DNA of 54,241 nt. It comes from Halocafeteria seosinensis (Eukaryota; Sar; Bigyra; Bicosoecida). The number at the start of each line of letters is the position of its first letter. The stretch's first letter is position 1. The stretch spans positions 1 through 54,241 of the forward strand of contig LVLI01000252.1 of the NCBI GenBank assembly GCA_001687465.1, in the 5' to 3' direction. Positions 20,216-33,700 of the stretch are shown in pieces. The notes under the pieces are model-generated. The model was given only the letters and a program-made list of their open reading frames with translations, made no database searches and was not told the DNA's origin. The translations under genes and the position numbers were made by a program.

Positions 20216-20857
20216 CTCTTGTTTTGGTTGCTTCCAATGGATTTTTCTGACGTCCCTTTGACCTTTTTGCTGCTCCTTTTGCAGTTCAATAGGTAGGTAG
20301 TGCACTCAACACGGATGTACGCTTTTACTTGAGTCTTACCATCTTTAAAATACCTGAGTTTGGAAAGAGTATCAGTGTCTCCAGTCACCTACCGTCAGGA
20401 CAGTATAGTCCTGCGGCCGGGACTGTTCGGGTCCCGTTGTGAAGCACGATCTGGAACTTCCTGACTGGAAGTGAGAAGGAACCCAAATGAAGAAACGACG
20501 CAATCAAAGCATGACTGGCACTTCTCGTGACAGAAGAAGTCAACTATACGTTTTACACTATCGTGTATGGCTTTTGTAAGTCTTGTGCTATCGAGGTGGA
20601 ACCCAAATCAATTGGAGTGTATCTAGGTATACTCTAGTTTCGGGCTAAGAAGACCTTTACGCTCCAATCAAAGAAGCTATCTACCAGGGAAGCTGGGATG
20701 ACTAAGTAGCTGATCAGCGATTCTACTGGCATTATAACATGATCGCTCACTTCGCCCGTTGCATTATGAGCGTTCGGCCGGGAGCAGTCTATTCCATGAA
20801 AAGTGATGAATCCATCCCTTGTGAGGCGTAATAGTAGAAGCGAGTTTTGTCTACCCA

Positions 20858-22483
20858 CTATGTAGCCCAGCAAACATCCCATAAGGCCGTCAGTTCATCA
20901 AGACTCTGTTTCTCGGTTCTATTCGGGCGGACCAAAGGCTGGTCCAAAGCGTCGCGACCACGTTTGAAGGCGTATGAAAACTCCCATCTAGTGCTCACAG
21001 TTTCAAACTTATCGCCGTCGAAGGCATCTACAAGATTCAGGGTATACTGGAGAGGTTCGGAAATCCATGTGTTTGTCGATCACGGCTTTCTCTTTACAGC
21101 ACGTCCTTTCTGGAGCCAGATATCGTAGGACTCATTCGGAAATTGAACGTAGAGCTCGAAAAAAGACCACAAAATGTCTCCGGGCACCTTCCGATACTTT
21201 TCCCCCAGCATCTCTTCTGTATATATGGGTGGGCTCCACGTCGGTGGAAAGAGTATACTTACAGCTCCTGCTCTTCTTGTCCATAATGGTCCCGCGCACG
21301 GTAATAGTATCTTCATCTCTCATGTCGTTGTATAGTATAAGAACAGGAAGCACTCCGGCCTGCTGGAGAAAAAACAAAGCTAAATTCATCAGAGAATATC
21401 CGGACAGCGCACTCCCATGTCCCACCGTGGACCTTGACCAGGCCTTAACCATGACGACAAGAATCCGCACTAAGTTGCCAGCGGAAGCAAAATCTACATA
21501 CTCCTTCATGAGACGGGTTCGATCTTTCCCTGCACGATTGTTAAAAGAAATTTCAACTGTCACTTGTGTTTTATGTTTCGCCTTGATAACAGGCGCGTCG
21601 TTGACGAATTCAATGTTAACAAAAGGCCACGTGTCAGGCTTCTCACGGAGCGACTCAAGGACAGCACGATCGATCTGCAATATTCATTCATGCGGGCCCG
21701 CTACTTTGGCTTTTCACAGCTGAACTAGGAGCATACCAACTTACTTCGGAAGTGTTCCTGTTATAAGTATCAAGGGAGACATCGACGTGGCTCGAAGGTA
21801 AATGGCAGCCTAGTTCGACAGATCATACCCTATATTTCTTGCTGCACGGCCAAGGGAAGATGTGGCAAGAAGAAAACGCTGCAAACCAGCGCTACTTACA
21901 AACTGTCTACTTCTGCGATATGCTGATGTAAGTCCTGAAAAGCTTTTGTGGGAACATTTGCTGACTCCTTGTGTGATCTTCTCGTAGAGCTGTCCAGTGA
22001 TACTAAAGATAGGCCGGGAGTCCAAAGGGTGAAAGATCGAAACGGCAACAGAACACATACTTTGATCACATGGGTGTTGAACGATGTGCTAGTGGGAATG
22101 ATCCTCGGGGCGAATGCAAACATACCGTCGCCTCTAAACTGGGGTACCAGTGTATCGGTAGATGCTAGTACTCGCACTGGAGGCTGTATGAGACGATCAG
22201 AATCACTGTCACAGTCATCAAAGAGGTCCACTTCCTCACTACTGGAGGGATTCTCGGGGCTTCTTGCTCGCTTATACCGGGAACCTTGAAATTCCGTTCT
22301 GTTGGTCAGTGGAATTGCTCCCACCTCTCTCTGACGCGCTACAAATCCCGTTTGCAGATTGTGTCTAAAGCCATTAAGTGGTTCGACCACCAACGTCGTT
22401 GCATCAATCGGTGCTACAGGTTCACTCTCCTCCTCTTCCTCTTCCTCGTCCAGCCTCCTTCGTCTGTGCGTCCCGCTTATCAT
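20858..22483 (-). CDS. Cid1/Trf4-like nucleotidyltransferase with altered catalytic motifs, possibly a pseudogene
   Basis: The ATG at 22483 opens an acidic low-complexity N-terminus (DEEEEEEESE). Exons 22483-22126, 22002-21900, about 21878-21745, 21674 to about 21280, about 21216-21098 and 21046-20858 give the order of a non-canonical poly(A)/U polymerase: PT..., WP, GS-like VELGCHLPSS, a central SFNN..G block, GYSLMNLALFFLQQAGVLPVL (PAP-associated domain), ILWSFFELY, and a C-terminal LVDAFDG. Three departures stand out. The GS glycine position is a TGA (21823-21825). The SDID catalytic pair reads SHVD (His codon 21787-21789). The DISF aspartate is Glu (21552-21554). I could not place clean introns between 21900 and 21745 or between 21280 and 21216. 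Active members add non-templated A or U tails to RNA; this copy is probably catalytically dead or decaying. Confidence 0.65.
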
Positions 22484-23061
22484 TTCCCAGTGGTCGTTGC
22501 TTGACAGAACACGTCCTCGCTTAGAAGTAGCAGTAGGAAGTAGGGCAAGGCAGAAGGAAAAAAACCCACCCTTTCTCGCTCTGTATTTGTCTCTCGTTCG
22601 ACAGAGGTCAGGCTATAGCATGGTAGACGGATATAAACAGACTACCTTCATATGTATGCAGAGAGCGCGAGCCCGCCAAAATGTCACCCTCAGTAGGTAG
22701 AGCAGAAGTGCTGCACGTCTGTCCGCTGTTCATTACCGTACTAACGCAAGGCATGAAACTCAATTGATTTCATTTCATTTCATGCCAACCAATCAATCAT
22801 GGAATCGATACTCTATCTATCTGCCGTATAACGACATTGTTGAAGTTACCAGGACCAACTTGAGGTAGGTAGTGCAAGTATCCGTCATGAATGAATCCCC
22901 CAACATATCCGAACTGGTATTACTCCAGTTTCATCGTCTGCCCCGCTTCGACTATCCTGCGTGTGCGGTGCTCCGTACAGTAATGATACCTTACATTTTT
23001 GTGTGGTCAGGAATTCAAAGGCCAACGCAAGGTCAATGGCCATTCATCCCTGACCATTTTA
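22484..23061. other. Intergenic gap with a short inverted repeat
   Basis: No gene seen. GGCATGAAA (22750-22758) pairs with TTTCATGCC (22778-22786) around an internal CAATTG palindrome, giving a potential hairpin. Confidence 0.5.
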
Positions 23062-25371
23062 CTACGACGACTTCCTGATTACTAATCGATCAGCAACAGT
23101 TCCCTGTCGAGCTTCCACATATTCCCATAGTAGCTTGTATCGGGATAAAGCAGTCAACCGGCCGTATCCGTAACCTCGCACCTTTACATACATATATTGC
23201 AAGCGTCCTTAGTGATTAAATAACATTACATACAGCAACTACAGTGTGCTTCAACAAGAGCTTACTTGCATAGATGACCAACTTTTTTTTGACTTCATCC
23301 TAGTTGCTTTGTATTGGCTCCCCGGGTTTCCAATAGTTATATGTATCTGTTCACAAAAAGACGACGCAAAGTTTACCAAGAGACGGGCCGCTTGACAATC
23401 AATCACTAGCCACATACGGTGCTGTTTGGAGACACGTATTCATAAAGAGACTGTGGTTGAAAGGACTGCTTGAACACCGGAAATGTCCGCTCGTAAGAAT
23501 GTACGTGTCCAGCAAAGTATAAGTCCACATTGTACCTGAATGCCAAAAGCTAAGCAAAGTAAAAATCAGAACAGTCACAAAAGGACTAATACAGACACGA
23601 ACTTTTGGAGAAGCGATTCGATTTCGAAAGGGCCAACGCGAAGAGGGTTACTCTCAGTTTTGCATTCACGCCTTCCCTGGAATACGCGACGCACCAAATG
23701 TAAGTATGTTCTTCTTCTTTACTTAACCATATATAAAGAATACACGAGCATACATGAGAGCAATAGAGAGGCCGATGTCCAACGACAACAAGAAATGGGA
23801 TTTTCTTCTTTCGTTCAGGATCTGACGCCTGCACAGACGTATTGAAGTTCCCTATTTGTAAATAATTTGCCTTCAAGAGCAACCTCGGTACATACCAGGC
23901 GCAAGTCTTCCTCTATCCACTTGTACTGGCGAAGAATCTTCCTCTCGTCTCGGGTGTACCAAACCTGCAAAATGTTCAACTCTGTGAGTCCGTACGTGAA
24001 ACATGGAAGAATACAGCTACAAAAGCTATACCTCCGTAGATATCATTGTCCAGTGAATTCCTCCAAACTCAACTGAGTACCAGTGGTTCTCGCTCCGATC
24101 CCTTCCTTGCGGCATGGCGAAGCGCGACGAGAAATGCACTGGGTTCCCAGGCTGAACACTGAAGCAAATTGTGCGGATTAGTTGCCTTGCTAAGTGACTG
24201 TTCTTTCGGGGAGCAACACATATGCAAGACTTACTCATGGTTGCCGGGCACTACAAGGTACGGAATAGCAGATGCAATGGGTTCGATTTGCTCCAAGAAA
24301 TCATCTCCGACCCGGTCAAGTGTATACTGAATCCATGTGCGTGATACAATATAGTTTATGGCAAACCCCTTCAATCCGTAAAAGAGCGACCAACTTACAG
24401 CTATATCTCCCGCATGAACTGCTAGTCTATACTTCCCACTTTCGGCATCAGTCAGTAAGGAAGGGAGGGCCACAGGATTGAACACTCCCAAATCCCCAAA
24501 TACGGCAACAGGTACCTGTAACATAAACCACAGTAATTGAACATTACGACGGACTTCTTCTGTATTGAATGCTACCAAGATACTTACTGCAAATTGTTGA
24601 TGTGCATATACATTTGTGGCTTTGGGAGACGACTTGACGTTGTCATTGACGACCCTGTAGCCGTAAGTTGCATTGGCTTCCAGGTGAGGGATGTGCACCT
24701 TGTGAATGAACTGCCATTCCAAGGGAGTTCCACGAGGATCTGCCGCATGGTAAACTCGTACTCGAGATTCTTGCTGCTGCTCCTGCTGCTGCTGCTGAGG
24801 GTGTGGGCGTTGCCCATGATTTTCAATCGTCCATATCTCCACGGCCGAGGTGTTTGAAGGCTCGAAGCTGGTACTCCAGGTCACATACAAACTCGGCGGC
24901 TCCGACGACTCGCCCAGACTGGAAATACAAGATGGAATGGAAGCAATAAGAGCTAGATCAATGGACAAGTAAAAGGTTGATTCTTACTCACCTCAGATGA
25001 ATCCGCGACTGCTCTTGCGGAATGCTTGCTTGCGCTGAAATAAGCCCCGGAAGCCACTTGGAGGCAGTCATACGGCTCCCATACGAAAAGCCATTCTTCA
25101 CGTGGCTGTTGACACCAGCAGCGCTCCCATGCCGTGCTAGCAGTGGCACCAGTGCGACAACCAACACCACCGCTGCGACCAGACCCAACGGTATCACCAG
25201 CGATCCCAGACTCCAATGCTTACGGCACCAGTACGTATGGAAGAGGGGCGAATGACGGCTCCCCTCCTCGCCGTTTGTGCGTGGCGTGGCGGCGTCATAG
25301 GATGGTAGCTCGTGTTCTTTGGTGTTGCGACGCAGGGGGTGTTGTCCTGAGCTTGAGCCTGATCCTCTCAT
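23062..25371 (-). CDS. Purple acid phosphatase, type II membrane-anchored, copy 1
   Basis: Eleven exons: 25371-24992, 24918-24588, 24515-24399, 24326-24235, 24158-24032, 23964-23896, 23828-23754, 23676-23603, 23535-23418, 23346-23266 and 23181-23062. They join in consistent phase into about 527 residues. Residues 52-75 are a membrane anchor (VIPLGLVAAVVLVVALV) with no cleavable signal, so the catalytic domain faces outside or the lumen. A fibronectin-like N-terminal domain (SLYVTWST) precedes the metallophosphoesterase. All five metal-binding blocks are present: GDLG, GDIAYTLDR (across a junction), GNH[D/E] (across a junction), VVVGHRPLY and GHVHSYER. Family members use an Fe-metal pair to hydrolyse phosphate esters at acid pH. 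The next gene upstream is a close paralogue with the same 11-exon plan. Confidence 0.92.
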
Positions 25372-25913
25372 TTAATTTGCATTCACGCCATACAAATGCT
25401 GTACGACTACCGTTTTCGCAAAAACGAAAAGACGAAGAAAAATGCATGTTTTCATCTGATTATTAAATCTAGCTATTTTTCTATTCTATAAACTATCGGT
25501 ACCACCAGTAGTAGCTTCTTACACTGTGTGCTCTTGGCGACCTGCAGGCTGCCGCCGACTGCTGCTGTGAATCAGGAAGTCTGAATGTGGCCACCGACCG
25601 AATCGCAAACTTTATCTTTCCAATGATGCAAGAAGAGTACATTGTCACAGGACTCTACCTGCAGGAATTGTAGTCAAGGTAGGCAACTCGTCGGAACTCT
25701 ACAATGCCAAACCGCCCACATGCTTCCAGAGTCTGGAACTCATGAAACGACACAGTGAACCTCATCACGTGAGGGACCATTATCTCCCGCAGCTTTGGTT
25801 CTCATACAGACCCCAAGAGGAGTGCTCCACCCGGCGGCTAGTCAAGGAAGTCAAATCGCCGAACGTCGTGTTGCCTCGGTTCGCTCTCTCTCTCTCTCTC
25901 TCTACAGCAAGAC
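25372..25913. other. Spacer between the two phosphatase genes
   Basis: No gene seen in the 542 bp separating the tandem paralogues. A short (CT)n run of about nine units lies at 25884-25902, just after the stop of the upstream copy. Confidence 0.6.
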
Positions 25914-28137
25914 TCAAGACTTCTTAATTCGGACATAGTCTGCAACTGTTCGGCTTTTTCCATCTACGTATTCCCATAAAAGCTCATTCGGAGACACAGC
26001 CGTAAGTCGTCCATACCCATAGCCGCGAACCTGAAAAGCGAAGAGCAAAGTCAGTAGCAAAGTGACCCTATACTTGTATCGAGTGAACAATGCGTACCTG
26101 CTGAGCGGTCCAGGGCTTCTTGACCTTCATTGTCATCGTCTTATACTTGCTGCCGGCATTCCCAATCGTTATATGTACCTGCAAGAAGACAACATCGAGC
26201 GCGAGCTCTGCTACAAATCACTCAAGTTGCACTTTGATAGCTAATGCGAACGCACAGTGGAATTTGGTTTCACGTAGTGATGATGATCCGTCTGCTGCTC
26301 GAATTTGTCATCGTAAACAGGAAGACTTCTCTCATATGCGTGTACATGCCCAGCGAAGTACATGTCCACGTTGTACCTGGATGTTGCGAGAAGTGCAAGA
26401 GACCCATTGGATAGCATCAGCGTGGATGGTTCCACAGAAACAAGGACGTACCGTTGCAGCAAATGTTCGATACCGTGAGAACCTTTTCGCACAGGATTGC
26501 GAACATTGTGGCACTCAGCATGACCCTGCACAACAAGTATAACAACCAGATAAAGAGGGTTCATCCGAAGTACAGGTTAATACGAACCCTTACCGCAGAG
26601 CAATACATGGGCCGGTGGCCTACAACCACAATGAACGGTACTTTGCTTCGCCTTGCGGGTCTCGAGGCCTGAATGAATAAACAGTATCACGAATCCATGC
26701 TCATTCGAAGTATAGTAATCCGCGTTCATAAACTAACGTTGTGCAAATCCGCCTCTATCCATCGATACTGGCGATCAATGTTAGCAGATCTTCGTTTATG
26801 CCAAACCTGACATGAGTACCTCATAATTTACATCGCACAATACCGTGTATACGTATGTACTGGAAATTTGCCTTACCTCTGTAGAGATCATAGTCACATG
26901 GATGCCTCCAAAGTCAAAGGAGTGCCATTGGTTGCCGTTAGGCAATCCGCCGTGGGGCATTGAAAAGCGATCACGAAGGTGTTTCAACGAAGATCCCATG
27001 CTGAACAGAAAACAGTGCACCAATATAATAAATAATTGCAGATACGAGCCACTCAGAGATGCTTACTCATGGTTTCCTGGAACCACATGATAGGGAAATT
27101 TCGACGCTATCGGCTCAATCTTTTTAAGAAAGCCATCACCACCACGATTTAGTGTATACTGCAAAACCCTTTAATATTAGCCCCAGTTGATGTCTCATGG
27201 TTAGTATTACTGCTGTTTTTCTTACAGCTATATCTCCTGCGTGCACAGCCAAATTGAATTTTCCCTCTCGAGCATCAGCTTTCAAGGGCTCTAGAGAGAC
27301 TGCGTTAGTGAGACCTAAATCGCCGAAAACTGCCATCGGAAGCTGCAGAGGTAGCAAATTTCCAGTCTTTCGTTTGCTTCCGTTTTTCCCCATGGGATTG
27401 CTTCATAATAATGATACTTACCCCGAAGTGATGCCCCTCATAGACTCGAATAATTGTTGCCGGTGACTTCTCCTCATCGTTAACCACCGAGTAACAAAGA
27501 GGTACATTAGGCTCTAAATGACCAACGTGCACCCTATGAACATAGCTGTTTCGCACTTGAACGGTATCTCGAGCTCGTCCATGGTAAATTTTGGCATTTT
27601 CTTCCCGTTCATTAGCTCTCCAGAGTTCAACACTTGAGGTATTGGAAGGCCGCGAAGTACTCCATGTAATGTACAAACTAGGTGCTTCTGCTGTTTCGCC
27701 TAAACTGCGAAAGCATACATAGATGGTGCGTCATCGCATTGTGAAAACGCCTATGTCATGACACATAGTTTGGCCTACCTGAGGTGGATTTGCGTTTGTT
27801 TGCCTGTCCGAGGTTGCTGTGGCTGCTTCCAGTGCCCGATAACCGTCCGATCGCCTTGTTTCGTAGTACCCGGACGACCTCCAGTAGAGTTCCCCCGATG
27901 ACCACTTCCATGAAAGCTGCTATTGGTATTATAGCTCAGGAGTGCACCTCGGCTGGCATTATCTCTCCTCTCTTCGCTTGCCATCCTCGTCGGAACGTCC
28001 CAAAGGTGCTGCTCCAAGATCATCACAACTCCCAGAAAAGCCACAAAGCCGAGAACCAGCGCTGTGTTCCCCGTAGTAGTCATACCTGGTGTAGTATGAG
28101 AAGCTTTGCTCTCCTCCTGGGTATCCGGGCACGCCAT
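25914..28137 (-). CDS. Purple acid phosphatase, type II membrane-anchored, copy 2
   Basis: Eleven exons: 28137-27779, 27704-27422, 27342-27226, 27158-27067, 27000-26877, 26806-26738, 26668-26594, 26525-26452, 26376-26256, 26178-26098 and 26030-25914. They give about 503 residues. An N-terminal anchor (TALVLGFVAFLGVVMIL) is followed by a Ser/Gly-rich linker with NxS/T sites, a fibronectin-like domain (SLYITWST) and the phosphoesterase domain with GDLG, GDIAYTLNR, GNH[D/E], VVVGHRPMYC and GHVHAYER. Every intron has the same position and phase as in copy 1, so the pair arose by tandem duplication with introns in place. The N-terminal tails share no sequence, while the catalytic cores are clearly related. 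The likely role is surface or luminal phosphate release. Confidence 0.92.
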
Positions 28138-30785
28138 CTCGTACCGTGCTTAACCACAGAGCACAGCACAGTATTTTTTGGGGGGGGGGGCAACAGTGGT
28201 CTTGTGAAAACGGGGAACGACGTGCGCTACAGTATTGGCGTGAGTAGTTGAAGTGGCGCAGAAGACACCCACACGCAATTCTCAAAGTATCGGATAATAC
28301 GCAAAAAACAAACCAAACACTTTAATGTCTGTGCACGGGAACTGTGCAACTCAAGGAAAGTGCCGGAGTTGTCAACTCCGTCGTGAGTGAAAGGAGGAAG
28401 GAATTGCGCTGTGTTAGGGAATACAGGCTCTGCCGATGCCTGGTACTCGGGTATGTTGGGAATCACAGAACAATCGTTTAGAACCGGGTAAGGTTAAATG
28501 GATGCTTTCCCTATGCAATGACGTATGACACACTATAAAGAGCAAAAACTGCCCAACGCGTCGCAAGTTCACAAACGCGGTTTGCTTCCTGTGTGTATAG
28601 AGCAGCAGCAAGTACGAGAAATGAATGACCGCATCAAGTGCTCAATACGTAGTTTGATCTATGTGCGTACTTGCGGGTCCTACCGACATTGCAGAAAAGA
28701 GGAGGAAAACTGCTTCGGATTACCTGCTTCACACGCACGATTCATGAATCATGAGTCATGAGTCAATGAATATGGAAGCAAGGCTTCAGCAAGCAGCAGT
28801 ATGACCCGGTTACAGATTACCACAGGGCATATTACTCGGTTTTGAAACTCAGCTCCTACGGTGAGGTGTTTAGTAGGTCTGCTCGGTGAATCATACAGTA
28901 TAGTATCTCGCCTGACCAGACGAGCAACAATGGAGCAAGGAAGCCAGAAGTGGGAGTATACATATAGTTGTACAATTATTGGCCTCTTTTACTTGTGCGG
29001 AATTTCGGGTGTACGGGCTCTCTTTTGAAACAAATCATGCCTGGCAGACACGTCGTACTACAGGCAGCTGGAAGTCAGATTAGTGGTCATTGGCCGTAAA
29101 TTTGCTCATTGCCAAATTGGCACTGCATTGCCCTTACATATTCCGACCCCAGCAAATCTCGATAGCAAGTGCGAGCTTCTAGGAATTCGACGTTTTAGAG
29201 ACTCCAATATCCCAGCCTGGACTCACAGGTTCCTGGTTAAGTTACCTTGGCCGGGATTCGGAAGAGAAAGAAGCAGTGTCTGGGAGAGACTCTCAGCAGA
29301 TACCTTCCTTTAATAACACAGACTTCGCCTAAGGTGCACGATGTCCGCCTTCAAAGTCTGTGTGGAATGGGTTTTGCGGTTATTAAGGGACGGCTGGGAC
29401 AAAATCGTATTGCAGACCAAGGACAAACTGAAGCATTCTCTTCTTGGAATATACCCACCAGTAACCAGTCGCCTTTCAGATGCTGACGTTCCTGACATCC
29501 TTTACATACTTCTATGTCGAATCCCCTTTATTCACAATCGCTTGTGACGACAACCAAACCACTGGAAGTTGAAACCATGAAACGCTATCGACAGCTGCAC
29601 ATGTTAGGAAGATCATGAATCGGTCCTCGGGATAGAGGTGATAATGAAACAAGAGCGAGAACATCGAGCTTCAGAAACGTTAGGCCAGACTTACAATCTC
29701 TCCTTAACGCAACCAACAGTCAAGAACTGTAGCACATGGTATTGGTGGTGGTATCTTTCTGCACTGTAAGTCTCCTGAACAAAGGGACAATTGGATAGCG
29801 TCCTAAACAGCGTGTTTCATACCCACGTTTGTATGCTATTTTTTTGGTAATGAGACATGAGACGGACACTTCGCGTCAACTGTCAAGGTGTCAACAGCAT
29901 TGAGTCACTCACTGCAGGGCGTTCGACACGCAAGTTAGCAGACTACTAGCTGTCGAAAGCGCCTCTAGGAAGCCGACCACGGTGCCAATGAAATGGCGTA
30001 TAAAGGCGCCATGCGGTCGGTGTGTTGCTGCTAGAGTGGTGCCCCCTTCATATGGGCCACGACAGGGAGTATCTCCGTAATTTGCGTTCGTCATCGACTG
30101 TCGAAAACTAAAGTATCTTCATACGAAGGTCATTGTTTTGCTGCTATTCATATGCAAGGAGAACACTACTAAAGCTTCCAGCCGCTGGCTCGCACTGCCT
30201 CTGAGCAGATGCCTCGGCCGCAACCGCAAGGAAAACTTTTGTAAATGTGACCCACGCTTGTGGACGTTCCGGGGTACACCATTTTGTTGGGAAGAGCTAG
30301 ATTGCGCCCAGTTATGTTGCTGCATGGCTTTTGCGGTGGAGGGTACGCTGTCGGCGTCGACTCAGCGGTCGCTGAGCGATCCCCTGAGACCGTGCCATAA
30401 TTTATGATAATAAGCATACGTGCCCAGGCGCGCCGCGCGCACAGCGACACGGTGTCCACATCCTTGCGGAGTAACTGCCCGTGCCACGATGGCCGGCTGT
30501 GTTCTTCGCTGCGGTCGTGTTCTGCGAGAGAAACTGTCCCTACCAAACGGGATACCGGCGGCGCGTGCAGGGCCTCCACGGGGTCCATCTTCGCACGGGG
30601 AGTCGCACCCTCAGATTGGTTAGCTAGACAGGATTCATACGTCAGAAGTGCGTAAACTACATACATTTTGTTTGCAAAGAGCAAGAAAAAAAACACACAG
30701 AAGCCGTTGCTTATTAACCTCCTTGCGCCATTCTGTCGTTTGTCCGGCCTTCTCTTTTCTTTCGCTGGAGCAAACCCTAACGGAA
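28138..30785. other. 2.6-kb region without a secure gene
   Basis: A run of ten G lies at about 28176-28186, upstream of the second phosphatase. A 68-codon plus-strand ORF at 29341-29547 (ATG start, MSAFKVCVEWVLRLL) and the minus-strand candidate at 29720-30094 are the only open frames that look at all gene-like. The 176-codon minus ORF at 30169-30696 has low complexity and no features. Confidence 0.5.
29720..30094 (-). CDS. Possible small two-exon gene with a hydrophobic segment
   Basis: ATG at 30094, frame open to a donor (CTGCA|GTGAGT) near 29914, then an acceptor (TTTGTTCAG) near 29774 and a stop at 29720, giving about 78 residues. A hydrophobic stretch (FIGTVVGFLEALSTASSLLTC) could span a membrane. 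No family recognised and the model rests on splice consensus only. Confidence 0.25.
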
Positions 30786-33700
30786 ATGCATTCCGGCGTC
30801 GCTTTTCCTTATCTTGTGGGGATGGCCCTCTTGGCTACCTGCTTGCCTACCGGGTATGTACATCATGTGCATTCTGTTTCTTGCAGTTGGGGAGTCTTCT
30901 TCTCGTAGCGAGTAGATTGTCCCCCTACGGCCGCGGATCAGGANCCGCCGTAGAGTGTTCTTCCACGTGCCAGCGGAGAACACGCACATGGGTGGTGTCA
31001 CATTTGCGATAGTTGGTTGGCTCCCTTTACTTCGCTCTCATGCATATGGCGCGTCGTTGTGCTTTTCATTTTCATTGATCTGAACAATTGTATCTGCAGG
31101 TTGGCAGATGAACACCTCCTGGTGTCGTTTGAAAACAACATAACCGTTGCCAATGCCACAGAGTCTCAGTGCTACTGTGTGCTTGATGAAGAAAGATTCA
31201 TCCACAAATGCGAGCTCAACGGTTGTGAGGGAGACACCTTGTAGGTGTTGTTTAGGTTGAAAGGCATCGTTTCATTCGTTGGTTATGCTCCCGTATTGGG
31301 ATCTTTTGTGCGCAGGGAAGTCAACCCGGAATCCACGAACGCGCTGGCAGCACGAGGCATTCGCGGGAACGCATTTGTTGAAAGTGGTGTAGGAGACCAC
31401 GTGCGAAAGCTGTACGTTTCTCATTTACGATGGGGAACTAGTGACTGACAGTAATTGGTCATCTTCCATGTGATGCAGGATCTTGAAGGACCTGTCTCTG
31501 GACACGCTAGAAAGCAATGCTTTCATGGGACTTGGCACTCTGCGGGAACTGTACGTTGCTTTCATTGGCAAGGTGTTTCTGTCAAGGAGGCGCCACTTGA
31601 GTTTATCTTCGACTTGAGTTTGCTTCGTTCTACAGAGATCTATCTGGAAACATTATCGAGAAGATTCCCGACCGCACAGTCTTCGACGGCCTTAACGAAT
31701 TAACGGATTTGTAAGCCTACCCAAAGATGGATTTTCTCATTAACGACTGGCAGTGTCTGCTTTGCCTCCCTTTATCCAGGGATCTTTCCGGCAATCTAAT
31801 CCGGAGGCTAGAACCTAGCGTTTTCCAGAAAACAAAGTTGACGAGAGTGTAAGTTGGTTTCGAGACTAGCGACTGTATCCCACAATACGGACGAGGAACC
31901 GCAATAAGTTTGAATCAGGTACCTGAATGATAACGACATCGAGGAAGTTGCCCAATCTGCTTTGCGTGGTAGTAAACTTGAAGAGCTGTAAGTGTTGAGA
32001 AAAATTGCAACAGCTCATTGGGCAGATACGACGCTCGAACTTCCAGCTATCTCGCAAATAACGAAATTGATGTTTTAAAGAAGGCGACGTTTTTTGAGCA
32101 AAAGGAGCTGGTAATTTTGTAAGTTTTTTGCGGGCAGTTGCCATTCAGCGCCTCAAATTCAAGTCTTTACGAAACATTTTCAGAGACTTATCGCACAATT
32201 ACTTGGCATCGCTACCTGACGATTTCTTGGACTGGTCCACGCCGACGATGAAAAAGGTGTACGTCTGCAAAAAAAAACTTGAAGTGAGGCGGTTGACTGC
32301 ATTACCTGGCTCTTCAATTCGTTCTACAGGAACTTGAGTCAGAATAGGCTCACGACTGAGGGCCTTGACCCAGCCCTTAGTACGGTACAAGCGGATGAAA
32401 TGTAAGTGCTGTCACAAGTTGTCGTTCAACTGGTGGCGTTTGACGAATTTTGTGGCATGCAGTGATTTGAGTCACAATAAGTTAGAATCTATAGTTGCCA
32501 CTACGACCGGCTCCGCAATTCTTCGAGATCTCTCAAAGACAAAGACTCTGTATGTCGAATATCTTGTTATACTGATCGTTTCCGTAATTCTTGTGTGCAT
32601 GGAGCTTTTGCAAACTGCACACTCAGGCATCTGAACAACAATAACATACAAACCCTGACTAAAGAGGCGTTCTCTGGAATGGATACACTGGAAACTATGT
32701 GAGAGGTTGACAACAAGGGGGTGGAGATGTAGATGGATAACTTGCTTTGCTAAACTGAATGCAGCAACATCGGACACAATGCAATTAATTCCTTAGAGAG
32801 CTTTTCATTCTCCGGATTGGAGAAGCTGGAGGAAATGTAAGTATCTCTGTATGGCGAACTTGTTTCCATGTGACATGTTTCGTTGGTGCAGTGTACTATC
32901 GCACAACCATTTGGATAAATTAGACAATACGGATCCTGTATTCAACAACCTGCGGAAGCTTAATCTGATGTAAGCAAAGAAGTATCACCAATCTGCGGAA
33001 AGGAACCCAGAATACCTGTTTGGCTCTTGCGACCCAGTGATCTTTCTCATAACCGGCTGAGCAGCATTAACTCCAGCGCATTTGACCTCAGCAACTTCTC
33101 TGAGTATCGAGGAAGCGTGTAAGTTTTTTAAGTATTTAAGAGATTATGGAACTTCGCTATACGCCTCTATATCTGATACAGCGATCTGAGCTATAACCGC
33201 TTGGAGAGTGTCGCCGATGATAGCTTCCGAATCCGTGGAATGCGGACACTGTGAGTTAGTTACAGTCAATGCTGCACGGTCCCTCACCTTGGCAGAAAGA
33301 TCTGTTTGCTTTGATGCAGTGATCTGAGAGCAAATAAAATTTCTGCTGTCAGCACAAATAGACCTTTCGGGAATCTGTACTTTACCGAAGTGTAAGTTCC
33401 GGTGCTTCATATAGATTCTGTTATGGTAATGGAAGGGTCGGCTACTATGTCTGCTCAGGATCCTGGATGACAACCAAATTCGCGAAATCAAAAAGGGGAT
33501 GTTCAACTCCCCCTTCCTCTCTCGTGTGTACGTCGTTATAATTAGGCATGCGGAATTGTACATGTTCATATTCCAATCGGTTGCTTGCAGTTCGCTTAAA
33601 AACAATTGGATTGAATCTGTACAAGTGGCCTCCTTCGAAGAAATGTGTACTAGTTTCGGGGAGTTCTCCAACTGCGAACTGTGCGTCAAGAGTTCTTCCT

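Noticed and set aside
28227-30696. Several 60-175-codon ORFs between the phosphatase and LRR genes
   Set aside because: No motifs, no good starts and no consistent splice sites, except the weak candidate at 29720-30094.
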